A stretch of 64,000 bases of DNA, from NCBI GenBank assembly GCA_043748015.1, contig JAYTOA010000169.1:18523-82522 (forward strand), in the 5' to 3' direction. Position 1 is the stretch's first letter. The number at the start of each line of letters is the position of its first letter. The notes under the pieces are model-generated. The model was not told where the DNA came from. It saw only the letters and a program-made list of their open reading frames with translations, and ran no database searches. The translations under genes were made by a program, and so were the position numbers. The DNA is from JAIBBG01 sp043748015 (GTDB lineage Bacteria > Bacteroidota > Bacteroidia > Flavobacteriales_D > Sanyastnellaceae). Positions 45,801-53,487 of this stretch are shown piece by piece.

Positions 45801-46435
45801 GTCGCAGTTGAAAATCCACCTTGAACAGTGTTGCAATAATTCTGTGCCGTAAGTGTAACTACAGTTTCACAAGTCACAGTTCCAACTTCATAGGTGTGCT
45901 GAATAGTCTGCAACCAATTGGTGTGGTCAAATGTGAGTATAGGTGAGCCATCTCCAAAATCCCATGTAAAAATGGTGGTCTCGGAAACGTTCGTTGATGA
46001 ATTGATAAACTCCATCATTTGCGGAGCGCATGCTTGCGTAAGACCGCCAACTGGAATCTGGATCGATGCACTCGAAGCCTTTTCCATTACCACTGTTCCG
46101 GTTACAACACATCCAGTCGCTGTCTCTGTAATCGTTACGGTGAAGGTGTCAACTGCTGCAATGTACACGTGCGTCTGAAAAGTTGGTGGACTCCAGGATG
46201 CGCCGGTAGTCTGTGAAGTTCCATCTCCCCAATCAATGCTGAATCCATCCCAGGTGTCGGGTGAACTAAGATTGAAAGTGAAGTTATTGCCACTACATGA
46301 ATACCAATACGGATCGTTATTGACCTGGCCATAAAAATCGAAAACACTCGGACACTGAGCATTTCCAGTCACGTAAAGTATTACAGCAACGAATGTCAGG
46401 GTGGTGATTTTTAGACTTTTGTACCATTGTATCAT
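39872..46435 (-). CDS. Giant PKD-repeat adhesin with T9SS type B (gliding-type) sorting domain
   Basis: 2187 residues from the ATG at 46435, which opens a signal peptide (MIQWYKSLKITTLTFVAVIL, cleavage after GNA). About 24 PKD-like modules follow, recognised by W-x-[FY]-G-[DN]-G motifs (for example TWDFGDGSP, SYLWNFGDGAT, SFQWDFGNGTV). Modules 10-17 alternate two subtypes, W-N/S-Y-G-D-G and W-D/E-F-G-N-G, in a 507-bp higher-order repeat. The C terminus is a type B domain: FPNAFSPNTNG, then KYQLQIFNKWGELLFES, GWDGYYRDELV and YVWKVRATF. It should be secreted by T9SS with its PorP/SprF partner and act as a long surface filament, comparable in plan to SprB-type adhesins. The target it binds is unknown. 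Confidence 0.93.
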   Translation of the reverse strand: MIQWYKSLKITTLTFVAVILYVTGNAQCPSVFDFYGQVNNDPYWYSCSGNNFTFNLSSPDTWDGFSIDWGDGTSQTTGASWSPPTFQTHVYIAAVDTFTVTITETATGCVVTGTVVMEKASSASIQIPVGGLTQACAPQMMEFINSSTNVSETTIFTWDFGDGSPILTFDHTNWLQTIQHTYEVGTVTCETVVTLTAQNYCNTVQGGFSTATFNPIRIWDLDDPSITASATLLCYPDTTVTFTNTTYRNCLFQGNIYQRYEWWNFGDYWNLGHDSIIDWTPWPPTFPRTMHYPGIGTYTVQLLDSNFCGIAPTSIQIQIVPPPVAQIAATPDTVCLGSPITFLQQATGGANVHKWNLDIGAGWMNTGSGNITYVFTSPGTYNVGSMVGISGANGCSDTAWVQVVVLPTPTVNITPNNINGCDSMTVDFNSITTNVTNWNWTFDVAPFSFVGQDPPPIDYDSPGNYNVTLNVSSNNGCSAQATRTARVHSSPIADFNVFNLCQGAVANFNNLSSVTPGDSIYSSLWNFGDGTTSTQFNPSHVYNAIGDFNVTLNVNSQYCSAVDSMMVTVEAAPNANISADVIQGCSPLVVQFINNSDSASVYHWTFSDGFETEVFEPSHTFLNTGNTNTTYMITMSALNAFGCGSVDTMYVTVYPGATASFTDNTNTPGCSPFAAIFNNTSQGATSYLWNFGDGATSNLVSPTHTYINNTGVLANFNVTLIAYNNNGCNDTLVRPIVVYPIANFDFSISGSQGCAPHTVTMPFVSGIQIFNWSFGDGATSPFGVPIHTFQNGSDTTVIYNVTLIGISAFGCIDTATSPVTVFPSPVAQFTANTNSGCGPLDVTFNNISINGGSYLWNYGDGTTSTTTNAFHTHTFTNTGTTVLTRQVTLSITTSNGCSSQYSMNIQIYPEINVDFVEPGVFCSPITVSFSNTSTNTVSYQWDFGNGLQSVSQNPTSFYSNNSGDVIVYDISLVGTSVYGCSDTAHHDVTVNPTPVAGFILDSPAGCAPVAITITNTSINADNISWNYGDGSSSTNADTLHQHIYTNTTNAAQQFNIVLTTSSDEGCSSQFTSTLTIYPDVTAEFNDPASFCSPANVAFSNASVNAQSFQWDFGNGTVSVMTNPTAFYDNTTGDPITFDVMLIATSSFGCTDTIIHDVTVNHAVTSSFSPDVFAGCSPLNVNFTNTSVNADVNNWSYGDGTNSTDASGQHMHTFVNTTGAAQTFNVILSTLTDEGCSAISNITITVYPPAIANFGDPGIHCAPATVAFTNSSVNASTYMWEFGNGAVSAMPNPTSYFTNETGDPLVYDIMLIATSIHGCTDTAHKDLVMNPTPVAEFTPSALSGCSPLTVNFNNTSINADIVNWSYGDGTTSTEASLDHTHTYLNNSNSVMDFVVMLSTSSNEGCTSQASVTIQVYPTVQASFLDPGAHCSPVNVAFQNTSVNGVAYNWDFGNGVQAIMANPTIYFVNTSDTIQVYNVQLLVSSAYGCNVQTTMPLTIYPRPVADFTMSESAACVPSPIEFTNTSTVATIFNWNYGDGQTSQINSAQHTHNFGVPINGATTYTVSLTATTINGCVDTTSAVFSLYPAVVAAFNADTIGCSPFNAFFSNQSVGAVSYQWTFGDAQVSQQTSPSHIYTTGNNNDSDFTATLIAMNNFGCTDTASRVIQVMHTPVAIAQIDTTMGCYPTVATFYNGSIGATTYQWSYGTGQTSTNADLYHDYQYVNVTSNIYTYHISLQAYSDYGCMNSTQLTIDIAPPITASFYSVDHGCSPLPVYFDNTSTGGNNYFWNFGDGDVSSEYEPTHTFFNWGITDTIYTVMYVLYDSFGCTDTAYTNVHVYANPLAAFNATPTVQTWPNATVALENMTVGGTLSSAWNMGNAEFIYETNPAPYTYSAWGNYNIQLTVTNGSCSDTAYQLVQILPPAPHADFEGPAEGCAPLEVAFTNLSENAIASTWAFGDGGTANATDPVYTYYQPGTYSVTLTIIGPNGASDQMTHNQIIHVYPQAHAAFVVTPNNVNVPGDPVYCLNMSQFADSYQWDFGDGNTSTAPNPLYYYQAEGSYSIQLIANNTFNCPDTLTLPDVVHASASGIIDFPNAFSPNTNGSSGGVYDPRSFDNDVFFPINKGVAKYQLQIFNKWGELLFESNDVNRGWDGYYRDELVKQDVYVWKVRATFVDGQNIERSGDVTLIIK
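41925..43980 (-). repeat. 507-bp higher-order repeat in the PKD adhesin (four two-domain cassettes)
   Basis: Equivalent codons recur at exactly 507-bp steps. The G-N-G subtype anchor lies at 43601, 43094, 42587 and 42080. The Y-G-D-G subtype anchor lies at 43351, 42844, 42337 and 41830; the first of that subtype (43868) is offset by 517 bp. Each cassette is one module of each subtype, 169 residues in total. The constant length without indels indicates duplication as a two-domain unit. Confidence 0.85.
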
Positions 46436-46845
46436 AGCGCTTTCTACGGGCGCTCTCTTATAAGGTGAACACGAATCAAAGGGTTTTAGACGAAATCCAC
46501 TTTTCGCAATACTAAAAAGCAAAACATGTTGATGCACGGATGGGATCCATTACCTAACGGTGTGCATCAATAATTCTGATGGTTAAATTCGCGACATAAT
46601 ATTCGGATGTCCACAATTCAAAATTCGATATCACCGAGAATCATTTTAACGATTGAAAAAAGCAGATAGAATACTACAATAAATTTGAACGTTTGAAAAT
46701 TCAAGGAATAGCACAAACTCATTCATTGCGGGTAAAAGTTTCTCAGTATCGACCATCAACAAATTAAAATAGTCAACGGGTTTTGCAGCTTGTGCATCCA
46801 CTATCTTCTCGCCCTGTTTCCTTCAAGTCCTAATAACATTAAATT
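46436..46845. other. Divergent intergenic region between the PKD adhesin and the YbhN-like gene
   Basis: 410 bp, AT-rich. It must hold the adhesin promoter, but no perfect TAnnTTTG was found on the minus strand; CCCTTTG near 46480 is the closest. A short palindrome (AGCGC / GCGCT) lies at about 46436-46455. A weak resemblance to the dispersed repeat (ATTCAAAATTC, near 46618) is noted but not supported as a copy. Confidence 0.4.
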
Positions 46846-47814
46846 TTGAAAATTTCTCCTCGTCAAATATTCATATACATCGTTTTTCTGGCTCTGGCTG
46901 CCGTTCTCATGTATTTTCTTTACAAGGACATCAGTTGGGAAAAAGATCTTAAGCCATCGCTTGCCGGAGTAAAATGGATATGGATTCTGATATCATTCGC
47001 GATCGGATACAGTGCAACAATGTTGCGTGGTATTCGCTGGAATATCATGCTTGAACCAATGGGACACAAGGCAAACACATGGACGGCGATACACTCTGTT
47101 GCATTCGGTTATTGCATGAACAATCTTGTTCCGCGTTCAGGTGAACTTGCGAGGTGCACCGTTTTGAATCGTGCTGAAAAAATTCCTGTGAACAAGCTCA
47201 TTGGAACGGTTATTCTTGAACGCATTGTCGATTTTTTGATGCTCGGCTTGTTGATGTTGGCCGCCTTCATATTGAAAGCAGACGCGCTCAATGAGTTGTT
47301 CTCACAAGTGGATGCCGACAAAGGAAGGATAGTATTATATGTACTTTGTGTGGGACTTATTGGACTTGTTCTCTTCCTCTTCGCGCTCAAATTTTTCAGT
47401 CATATACCATTTATTTACAAGACTCGGGTGTTCTTCAGAGGCATGGGTGATGGTGTAAAAACAATTTACAAACTCAGACAACAAAGACTTTTCTGGTTGT
47501 ACTCATTTGGAATCTGGAGCGCATGGTTGCTGATGACTTATTGTTCAATGCAGGCACTTCAGGAAACGGAGCACATGACAGTTTCAGACACTGTCTTCTT
47601 CATGGCTGCGGGAAGTCTAGGTATGTTGGTCCCCACACCGGGTGGTGCGGGTGCATTTCACGGAATGGCTGTTCTCGGATTTCAAGCACTCGGATATGAT
47701 GGCGCAGTTGGTAAAATTTATGCGCTCATTTCCTGGAGTGTGAAAACGACTTTTGATATTATCGTCGGAGCACTCGGCTTCTTTATTATCACGCACAAAA
47801 AAATAAAACCCTGA
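46846..47814 (+). CDS. YbhN/UPF0104-type flippase-like membrane protein
   Basis: 322 residues with about eight membrane segments. Family blocks are YSATMLRGIRWNIMLEPMG, FGYCMNNLVPRSGELARC, LIGTVILERIVDFLMLGLLM and GMLVPTPGGAGAFHGM, the lysylphosphatidylglycerol-synthase transmembrane/UPF0104 pattern. There is no C-terminal synthase domain, so it is likely a lipid or polyprenyl-glycan translocase of unknown substrate. The start is a TTG at 46846. It runs into rfaE2 after 23 bp, so the two are probably co-transcribed. Confidence 0.87.
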   Translation: MKISPRQIFIYIVFLALAAVLMYFLYKDISWEKDLKPSLAGVKWIWILISFAIGYSATMLRGIRWNIMLEPMGHKANTWTAIHSVAFGYCMNNLVPRSGELARCTVLNRAEKIPVNKLIGTVILERIVDFLMLGLLMLAAFILKADALNELFSQVDADKGRIVLYVLCVGLIGLVLFLFALKFFSHIPFIYKTRVFFRGMGDGVKTIYKLRQQRLFWLYSFGIWSAWLLMTYCSMQALQETEHMTVSDTVFFMAAGSLGMLVPTPGGAGAFHGMAVLGFQALGYDGAVGKIYALISWSVKTTFDIIVGALGFFIITHKKIKP

Positions 47815-47837
47815 AGCATTTTCCAGACATAGAAGAA

Positions 47838-48305
47838 TTGAATGAGCATGTTAAGCAATGGAAAGCTTTAGGTAAAAAAATTGTCTTCACAAATGGCGTG
47901 TTCGATATTCTGCATGTCGGTCACGTAGATTATTTGCAACAAGCAAAAGCACTTGGCGATGTGCTCATTGTTGCCATCAATGATGATGCATCGGTAAAGA
48001 AATTGAACAAAGGTCCTGAAAGACCTATCAATCCGGAAGATGCCAGAGCAATAGTAATAGGTGCTTTAAGATGTGTTGATGCCACGATTATTTTCAAAGA
48101 AAATACTCCTTACGAATTGATCAAAAACATCATGCCGGATGTGCTTGTAAAAGGTGGTGATTACGATCCTGCGGAAAAAAATATTGAAGCAAAAACTTAT
48201 ATCGTGGGATCGCACGAGGTGATAGCAAACGGTGGGCAAGTAGCTACTATACCCCTTGTGCAGGGATTTTCAAGTACAAATATTATCGGGAAAATCAAAG
48301 GTTGA
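47838..48305 (+). CDS. rfaE2: D-glycero-beta-D-manno-heptose 1-phosphate adenylyltransferase domain protein
   Basis: 155 residues, the stand-alone cytidylyltransferase-like domain of HldE. The nucleotide-binding signature is KIVFTNGVFDILHVGHVDYL, then AINDDASVKKLNKGPERPIN, VLVKGGDYDP and the C-terminal VQGFSSTNIIGKIK. It makes ADP-heptose for the LPS inner core. No ATG is available: a TTG at 47838 is used, but conserved-looking sequence (KHFPDIEELN) reads back to a CTG at 47811 that overlaps the stop of the upstream gene, so initiation may be there. The kinase half (HldE1/rfaE1) is not in the window. Confidence 0.93.
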   Translation: MNEHVKQWKALGKKIVFTNGVFDILHVGHVDYLQQAKALGDVLIVAINDDASVKKLNKGPERPINPEDARAIVIGALRCVDATIIFKENTPYELIKNIMPDVLVKGGDYDPAEKNIEAKTYIVGSHEVIANGGQVATIPLVQGFSSTNIIGKIKG

Positions 48306-48312
48306 GGAAATT

Positions 48313-48451
48313 GTTTCACGCAGATTTGGCGGATGGAAGCAGATTTATTTTGCCCTAAAGCAACGCTCTCTGCAACATTGAATAAGACGATCCATTCTAA
48401 ATATAATGCATCGTTAGATTCTGCATAAATCTGCAAAATCTGCGTGAAAAA
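48313..48451. repeat. Imperfect inverted repeat between convergent genes
   Basis: The words TTTCACGCAGATTT (48313-48326) and AAATCTGCGTGAAAAAA (48435-48451) are inverted copies, flanked by further CAGATTTAT / ATAAATCTG complementarity. It fills the gap between rfaE2 and the DUF349 gene and could fold as a ~140-base hairpin or act as a shared transcription end. It is a different sequence family from the repeat at 3022 and 38606. Confidence 0.65.
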
Positions 48452-48456
48452 ACCCA

Positions 48457-50148
48457 TCACACATTCAGCAGATTCATCTTCTTTTTGATGTCTTCAATTT
48501 CGCGCTCAGCCGCCTTAATTTTCTTCTCAATGTCTTTTCTCAAAGCCTCCGCTCCTTTTCCGGTGAAGATGCCCATGTTGTTTTCATACTGAGAAATTTC
48601 ATGCTTCAACTTTTCAATCTTCTCGCGCATAAAATTTTTCTCACGCTTCAATTTGAAATCTCCATCAGCGCTTCCTTTGATATCCGCCAGTCGATTGCGG
48701 AAACTTGACATCTCGCGCTCTTCACGATTCGCGTTGATCTGACCATATCTCTGATCTAGCAGTTGATTGTATTTATCCATGATGGCTTTCACGTTGTCAC
48801 GCGGAACAAATCCGACGCTATGCCAGCGCTCTCCGATAGCCTTCAATGCAGCAAGGTCAGTTCCTTTGTTGCCGGTCATTTCCAAGGCTTCCAGCTCGCG
48901 CAACATGTCTTCCTTCAGTGCAAGATTCTGTTTCTGTTCTTCCACTTGCTGAGCAAAATTCACCTTCTTGCGACTGAAAAAATGATCACACATAGAACGG
49001 AATCGCTGCCATAGTTTTTGCTCATCGCGCGGATCAGCCGAACCTACAGCTTTCCATTCGCCCTGTAGTTTTTTAAATCCTTCCGTTGCGTTCTTCCAGT
49101 CGTCGCTATTCTGCAACTCTTTCGCTCTTTCGATCAGAGCTTCTTTCTTATCCCTATGTTCTTTGTATGCAGAACGCTTCGTGTCCATGAACGCATTGCG
49201 CTTTCCGAAAAACAGATCACACAATCCACGGAATTCCTGCCACACTTCTTCGTTCTCTTTTTTGCGCGCCCAACCAATGGTTCTCCACTCTTCCTGCAAC
49301 TTCAGAACATCATCTGTCCATCGGCTCCATGTAGATGCATTGGTGATTTCCATGCCGAGAATTTCCTTCATCTTCTCAACCAAGGCTTTTTTCTTTTCGA
49401 GATTTTCATCGCTGTGCGCGTGTATCTCATCATAATGCGTCTGCACGCGTGTCTGTGCATCACGAAGCAATGCAAAAAACGCATCACCTAATTCTTTATA
49501 TGTCTCTCTGGGTGATGGGCCTATGTTCAACCATTCGCGTTGGTATTTGCGAATGAGCAATTCAAGATCGTTGATCACCGTTACTTCTGCCAGGCTCTGC
49601 GCCTCAGCAATCATTTCTTCCTTCTTCTTCTGATTGATCTTCAGATCATGATCCTGAAGCGACTTATAGATATTGATGTTGTAGAAAAACTCATGATTGA
49701 GTCTCTGCCATTTCTCGTGAAGATCATGGTATTTATCACCTGGAACATCGCCTGTATTGTCCCAGGTTTCCTTCAATGACTTGTGCGTTGAAAATGCCTT
49801 TGCAATGTTCTGCTCATCCTTCACCAGTGCCTCCAATCCTGCAAGTACGCTTTCCTTCAATTCAAGATTCTTCTGACGCTCGACGGCAAGTTTCTTTCCG
49901 TACTCTTCAATGCGGTCTTCATAAGACTTCATCAAATCCTGGTAAGCCGTTTCATGCTCACTCGCCTCGTAGACAAACTCCGCATCCTCAGCAGGCTCAG
50001 CAGCTTTGAATGCGTCAAGTTGAACTTGTCTTTCTTTAGCAGTTTCCGCTTTCCAGTTGCTGCGGATTCCACGAACAGCCTCGCGGATGGACAAGATGTC
50101 CTCCGATGCGAGCAGCTCGCGCAGATTTTCAATCAGTTGATTTTTCAT
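48457..50148 (-). CDS. DUF349 repeat protein
   Basis: 563 residues, soluble, highly charged and strongly helical with coiled-coil segments. At least five DUF349 units are visible, each with a W-K/R-x-I/V-G-x-x-P/A core: KWQRLNHEFFY, YQREWLNIGPSPRET, LQEEWRTIGWARKKE, LQGEWKAVGSADPRD and IGERWHSVGFVPRDN. The C-terminal coiled coil ends in EREIEDIKKKMNLLNV. Function is not established; DUF349 proteins occur across bacteria as cytoplasmic, possibly nucleic-acid-associated proteins. It has its own -7 box at 50203. Confidence 0.88.
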   Translation of the reverse strand: MKNQLIENLRELLASEDILSIREAVRGIRSNWKAETAKERQVQLDAFKAAEPAEDAEFVYEASEHETAYQDLMKSYEDRIEEYGKKLAVERQKNLELKESVLAGLEALVKDEQNIAKAFSTHKSLKETWDNTGDVPGDKYHDLHEKWQRLNHEFFYNINIYKSLQDHDLKINQKKKEEMIAEAQSLAEVTVINDLELLIRKYQREWLNIGPSPRETYKELGDAFFALLRDAQTRVQTHYDEIHAHSDENLEKKKALVEKMKEILGMEITNASTWSRWTDDVLKLQEEWRTIGWARKKENEEVWQEFRGLCDLFFGKRNAFMDTKRSAYKEHRDKKEALIERAKELQNSDDWKNATEGFKKLQGEWKAVGSADPRDEQKLWQRFRSMCDHFFSRKKVNFAQQVEEQKQNLALKEDMLRELEALEMTGNKGTDLAALKAIGERWHSVGFVPRDNVKAIMDKYNQLLDQRYGQINANREEREMSSFRNRLADIKGSADGDFKLKREKNFMREKIEKLKHEISQYENNMGIFTGKGAEALRKDIEKKIKAAEREIEDIKKKMNLLNV

Positions 50149-50202
50149 TTAGAATTCAATAGGTCCAGGCCAATATTTACTCGCCCTTTTTTCAAAGGTG
50201 CG

Positions 50203-50210
50203 CAAAAGTA
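50203..50210 (-). promoter_or_regulatory. Bacteroidota -7 box of the DUF349 gene (TACTTTTG)
   Basis: An exact TAnnTTTG match on the minus strand, 55 bp before the DUF349 ATG. No clear -33. The rest of the 202-bp divergent gap to recX (50149-50350) shows nothing else I can support. Confidence 0.5.
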
Positions 50211-50350
50211 AACAAAGCATTGCGAAGTAAAAAGAGGGATTACATCACTATTTTCACCTATATGTTAAATCATAATGCCGTCAAACTTGCGCTTGAAACA
50301 TCAACGCTTGGAAACAATTTTACGACTTAGTTTGCAAACTGCATATTAAA

Positions 50351-50827
50351 ATGAGCAAAGTCATTCGTAAATATCCACCTGAAATCGTTCGGCAAAAAAT
50401 GATGGCATACTGCGACAAAGCTGAGCATTGCCAATGGGATGTGAGGAATAAACTGATGCAATGGAATATTCCAACTTATGAAAGAGAGTCACTAATTGCC
50501 GAACTCATCAGCACTGGAATACTCAACGAAAGCAGGTATGCCTCTGCATTTGTGCATGACAAAGCCAAATTCAATCAATGGGGCATCAATAAGATTGTAG
50601 CTCAATTAAAGGCCAAGGGAATTTCCGAACGCAACATTCGCGATGCCATCATGGAAATTGATCAAACGGAATCACTGGCCATCATTCGCCACCTTATTGA
50701 AAGAAAAGAGCCGCAATTCAAAGGATTGCAGCTCTATCAGAAGAAGTATAAAATTTCAAGAGCGCTGCTCGCAAAAGGTTTTTCAATACAGCAGATTACA
50801 AGCGCTCTTGACGATTATTTTAGATGA
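50351..50827 (+). CDS. recX: Regulatory protein RecX
   Basis: 158 residues made of three-helix repeats. The opening MMAYCDKAEHCQWDVRNKLM, the middle LISTGILNESRYASAFVHDK followed by WGINKIVAQLKAKGI, and the end RALLAKGFSIQQITSALDDY are the RecX pattern. RecX binds RecA filaments and limits them. recA is not nearby. It overlaps the convergent membrane-protein gene by 8 bp. Confidence 0.93.
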   Translation: MSKVIRKYPPEIVRQKMMAYCDKAEHCQWDVRNKLMQWNIPTYERESLIAELISTGILNESRYASAFVHDKAKFNQWGINKIVAQLKAKGISERNIRDAIMEIDQTESLAIIRHLIERKEPQFKGLQLYQKKYKISRALLAKGFSIQQITSALDDYFR

Positions 50828-51632
50828 GAACAATCGGCTCATTGCCAGTTCCTATGATGTCTTCGAATGCAGCGTACAACGCGAGGTAGCAAATAGGTAT
50901 TGCAGCCAACAATCCGACACAGCACATCAGAAAACCAACAATTCCAATCACCATCAACACGATCATGAACAACAAGAATTGTATGTAGTTTTTGGTTACC
51001 ACTTTGCGACTTGCCTCCATCGCTTCCCAAAATCCCATGCCTCTGAAAACGATAAACATTGGGGCAAGAATATATAAAGCTGAAACCATGGCACCAATCA
51101 GCAACGATAGAAAAATTCCAAGCAAAACCTTACCGGTAAGAATTCCAAATACAATCTCTCGTATGTCATCCGGATCTGTCATTTGTTGCAATTCTTTTAC
51201 GTGAGGAAGTAGTTCCAAAATCATAGAAAGGAAAAACGGCACAACGATAACACCTACAGCCAACGCCACGAAAACACCGGTAATGAGACTCTGCAGTACC
51301 TGTTGCATCCATTGTATTTTGAACCCGTCGAAAAAATTATTGAACGATTTGTCAAAGCCCTTTTTCTGATTTCTGGCATACAAATACCAACCAACAATCA
51401 ATGGTGGTCCAATAACCAAACTACCTATCCAGCCAATAAATGGGATCATACTGATGACGAAACTGATCACGAAATACACAATTGTATATGCGATATAAAT
51501 ACCGGCATCACCTCCAAAGAGTTTGAAGCCTTCATTGACATATTTGCCAAGGTTGAACTGATAGCCATCGTTTAAAACCGATTCAAGTGATTTTCCGGCA
51601 TCGCCGCCGCCTTGTTGATCTAGAACGTCCAT
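50820..51632 (-). CDS. Polytopic membrane protein of unknown function
   Basis: 270 residues with about six hydrophobic segments. It begins with a Gly-rich tail (DQQGGGDAGKSLES), an amphipathic segment FNLGKYVNEGFKLFGGDAG, then membrane spans. FWEAMEASRKVV resembles the conserved loop of DUF975/GPDPase-membrane-like proteins. I do not assign a function. It converges on recX (8-bp overlap) and diverges from prfB (228 bp). Confidence 0.75.
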   Translation of the reverse strand: MDVLDQQGGGDAGKSLESVLNDGYQFNLGKYVNEGFKLFGGDAGIYIAYTIVYFVISFVISMIPFIGWIGSLVIGPPLIVGWYLYARNQKKGFDKSFNNFFDGFKIQWMQQVLQSLITGVFVALAVGVIVVPFFLSMILELLPHVKELQQMTDPDDIREIVFGILTGKVLLGIFLSLLIGAMVSALYILAPMFIVFRGMGFWEAMEASRKVVTKNYIQFLLFMIVLMVIGIVGFLMCCVGLLAAIPICYLALYAAFEDIIGTGNEPIVLI

Positions 51633-51860
51633 TGTTGAGTTGTTTTAGTTTGATTTGATTGAAGATTCAGTCGCCAAAGTATTGCATATTAACACTGCTC
51701 AAATGATCTGATTACAAAGGGTTAATAACGATGATATGTGGATTGCCCTCGGTGGTGAATCCCTTGTAGACGCTACAATGAACTCTTCAATTAGCCTTTA
51801 TACGTACTATAGCCTAATTTCGCGGCCGAAATAATTTTATCAGCTTAATATAAAACACCA

Positions 51861-52962
51861 ATGGCTATTACAATCGATGCTATCAGTGAGCTGAAGGAGC
51901 GTGTTGACACGCTCGGGAGGTTTCTTTGACGTGGATGTGAAACTACTTCAGATCAAAGAAGACGAAAAGCTTACTCAAGACCCGGATTTCTGGAATGACG
52001 CAAAAAAAGCTGAAGCTGTTATGCGCCAGATCCGAAACAAAAAACTATGGACGGATGCATTCAGTGCGTGTTCGGCCGCGGTTGATGATCTTTCTGTTCT
52101 ACACGAATTTTTTAAGGAAGGCGCAGCTACAGAAGATGAATTGGAAACACAGTTCAAACTTGCTGAGCAAAATATTGAAGACCTCGAATTCAAGAATATG
52201 CTCAGCGCTGAAGAAGACGGACTCAGCGCCGTGCTTCAGATTACTGCCGGCGCCGGGGGTACTGAAAGTTGCGACTGGGCAGGTATGCTCTTACGTATGT
52301 ATGTGATGTGGGGTCAAAAAAACGGCTTCAAAGTAAAAGAACTCGACATGCAGGAAGGCGACGTGGCCGGCGTGAAGCAATGCACCATTGAGTTCGAAGG
52401 TCCATTCGCTTTTGGTATGTTGAAAGGTGAAAACGGTGTTCACCGTTTGGTACGCATCTCGCCTTTCGATTCGCAAGCACGCAGGCATACTTCTTTCGTT
52501 AGTGTATACGTGTATCCGCTTGTAGACGACACCATCGATGTCGCTATCAATCCATCTGACATCACCTGGGATACTTTCCGAAGTGGCGGTGCCGGTGGTC
52601 AGAACGTAAATAAGGTCGAGACAGGTGTAAGACTCAAGCATGCTCCTACAGGTATCGTCATCGACAACACGGAGACGCGTTCTCAACTTCAGAATAAAGA
52701 AAAAGCAATGCAGTTGTTGAAATCGCAGCTCTATGAAATGGAGCTTGAAAGACGCAACGCAGCACGCAGTGAGATAGAAGCCGGCAAGAAAAAAATAGAA
52801 TGGGGATCTCAAATCCGCAACTATGTAATGCAACCATACAAGCTCGTGAAAGATGTTCGAACCGGAGTGGAAACTTCTGACGTTGATGCTGTAATGGACG
52901 GGTATATCGATGAGTTTTTGAAAGGGTTTTTGATGCAACAGGGGAAGGGCGCCGAGATTTAA
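51861..52962 (+). CDS. prfB: Peptide chain release factor 2, with programmed +1 frameshift
   Basis: The reading starts at the ATG 51861 (MAITIDAISELKERVDTLG), meets an in-frame TGA at 51927 and must shift +1 to continue from GAC at 51928 (DVDVKLLQIKEDEK). The joined product is 366 residues. The frameshift site matches known RF2 sites: a purine-rich GGGAGG upstream and CTT TGA C at the slip. Downstream are the RF2 domain blocks: SGGAGGQNVNKVETGVRLKH with the catalytic GGQ, and the stop-codon-recognition region (ENGVHRLVRISPFD). It releases peptides at UGA and UAA. A conventional ORF call starting at the internal TTG 51901 would miss the N-terminal 22 residues. Confidence 0.96.
51915..51930 (+). 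promoter_or_regulatory. RF2 programmed frameshift site (GGGAGG TTT CTT TGA C)
   Basis: Zero-frame codons are GGG AGG TTT CTT TGA. The slip is CTT to TTT, then GAC in the +1 frame. The GGGAGG block can pair with the anti-Shine-Dalgarno of 16S rRNA, and UGA-C is the poor terminator context used for autoregulation of RF2. Confidence 0.93.
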
Positions 52963-53045
52963 GTATTTATTGATTTGAAGATTTATTGATTTTATGCCTC
53001 AACGCATAAAATATTCCTGAGGGCGATATTCTATATTTATTCTCT

Positions 53046-53434
53046 ATGAATTCAGAACTACTCAAAACAGGACGAAACAATTTTACTTCGAAGTGTTCTT
53101 TTTCATGAGAACTATTAAGACCAATGACGAAAATCGTGAAATCAAACGACAACTCGGAAAATGCGCTTCGTCAGTTGCAGCAAATTATCGGGCCGCTTGC
53201 AGAGCAAGATCGGAAAGAGAGTTTTACTCCAAAATATGCATAGTAGTTGAAGAAGCTGACGAGACGATTTTTTGGCTTGAGGTAATTGAAAAAGTAGAAG
53301 TTTGTGATCGAAATTGTTTGAAGAAATTGTACAATGAAGGCATGGAAATTTTGCAAATAATGTCTAAATCAAGAAAAACACTCGGAGATAAATTTCAGAG
53401 AGAAAAATCAAAAAATATTATTCCACCAAAATAA
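53046..53434 (+). pseudogene. Four-helix-bundle (23S rRNA IVP family) gene with a one-base frameshift
   Basis: The N-terminal frame from the ATG at 53046 reads MNSELLK then stops after 20 codons; the rest (from about codon 8) is intact in the next frame (NRTKQFYFEVFFFMRTIKTN and on to AANYRAACRARSEREFYSKI, EEADETIFWLE). Adding one A to the AAAA run at 53064-53067 joins the two into a 129-residue protein with the normal family layout (LLKNRTKQF...). The family was first seen in 23S rRNA intervening sequences, but here it lies between prfB and fumC. It may be a pseudogene, a phase-variable gene or a homopolymer error. A GTG-started truncated form from 53093 is the alternative reading. Confidence 0.8.
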
Positions 53435-53487
53435 GTTCTGAAGGTTGCCCGAGCAATCTCCAAATCATTAAATCAAAAAATCATCAA

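Noticed and set aside
39872..46435. CRISPR-like regular repeats
   Set aside because: The repeats are long, degenerate and in frame; they encode PKD domains, not short repeats with unique spacers.
46600..46640. Third copy of the dispersed repeat upstream of the PKD adhesin
   Set aside because: Only a short ATTCAAAATTC word and a CACCGAGAAT-like match; the CTCC block and CAAAAACCGTTC start are missing.
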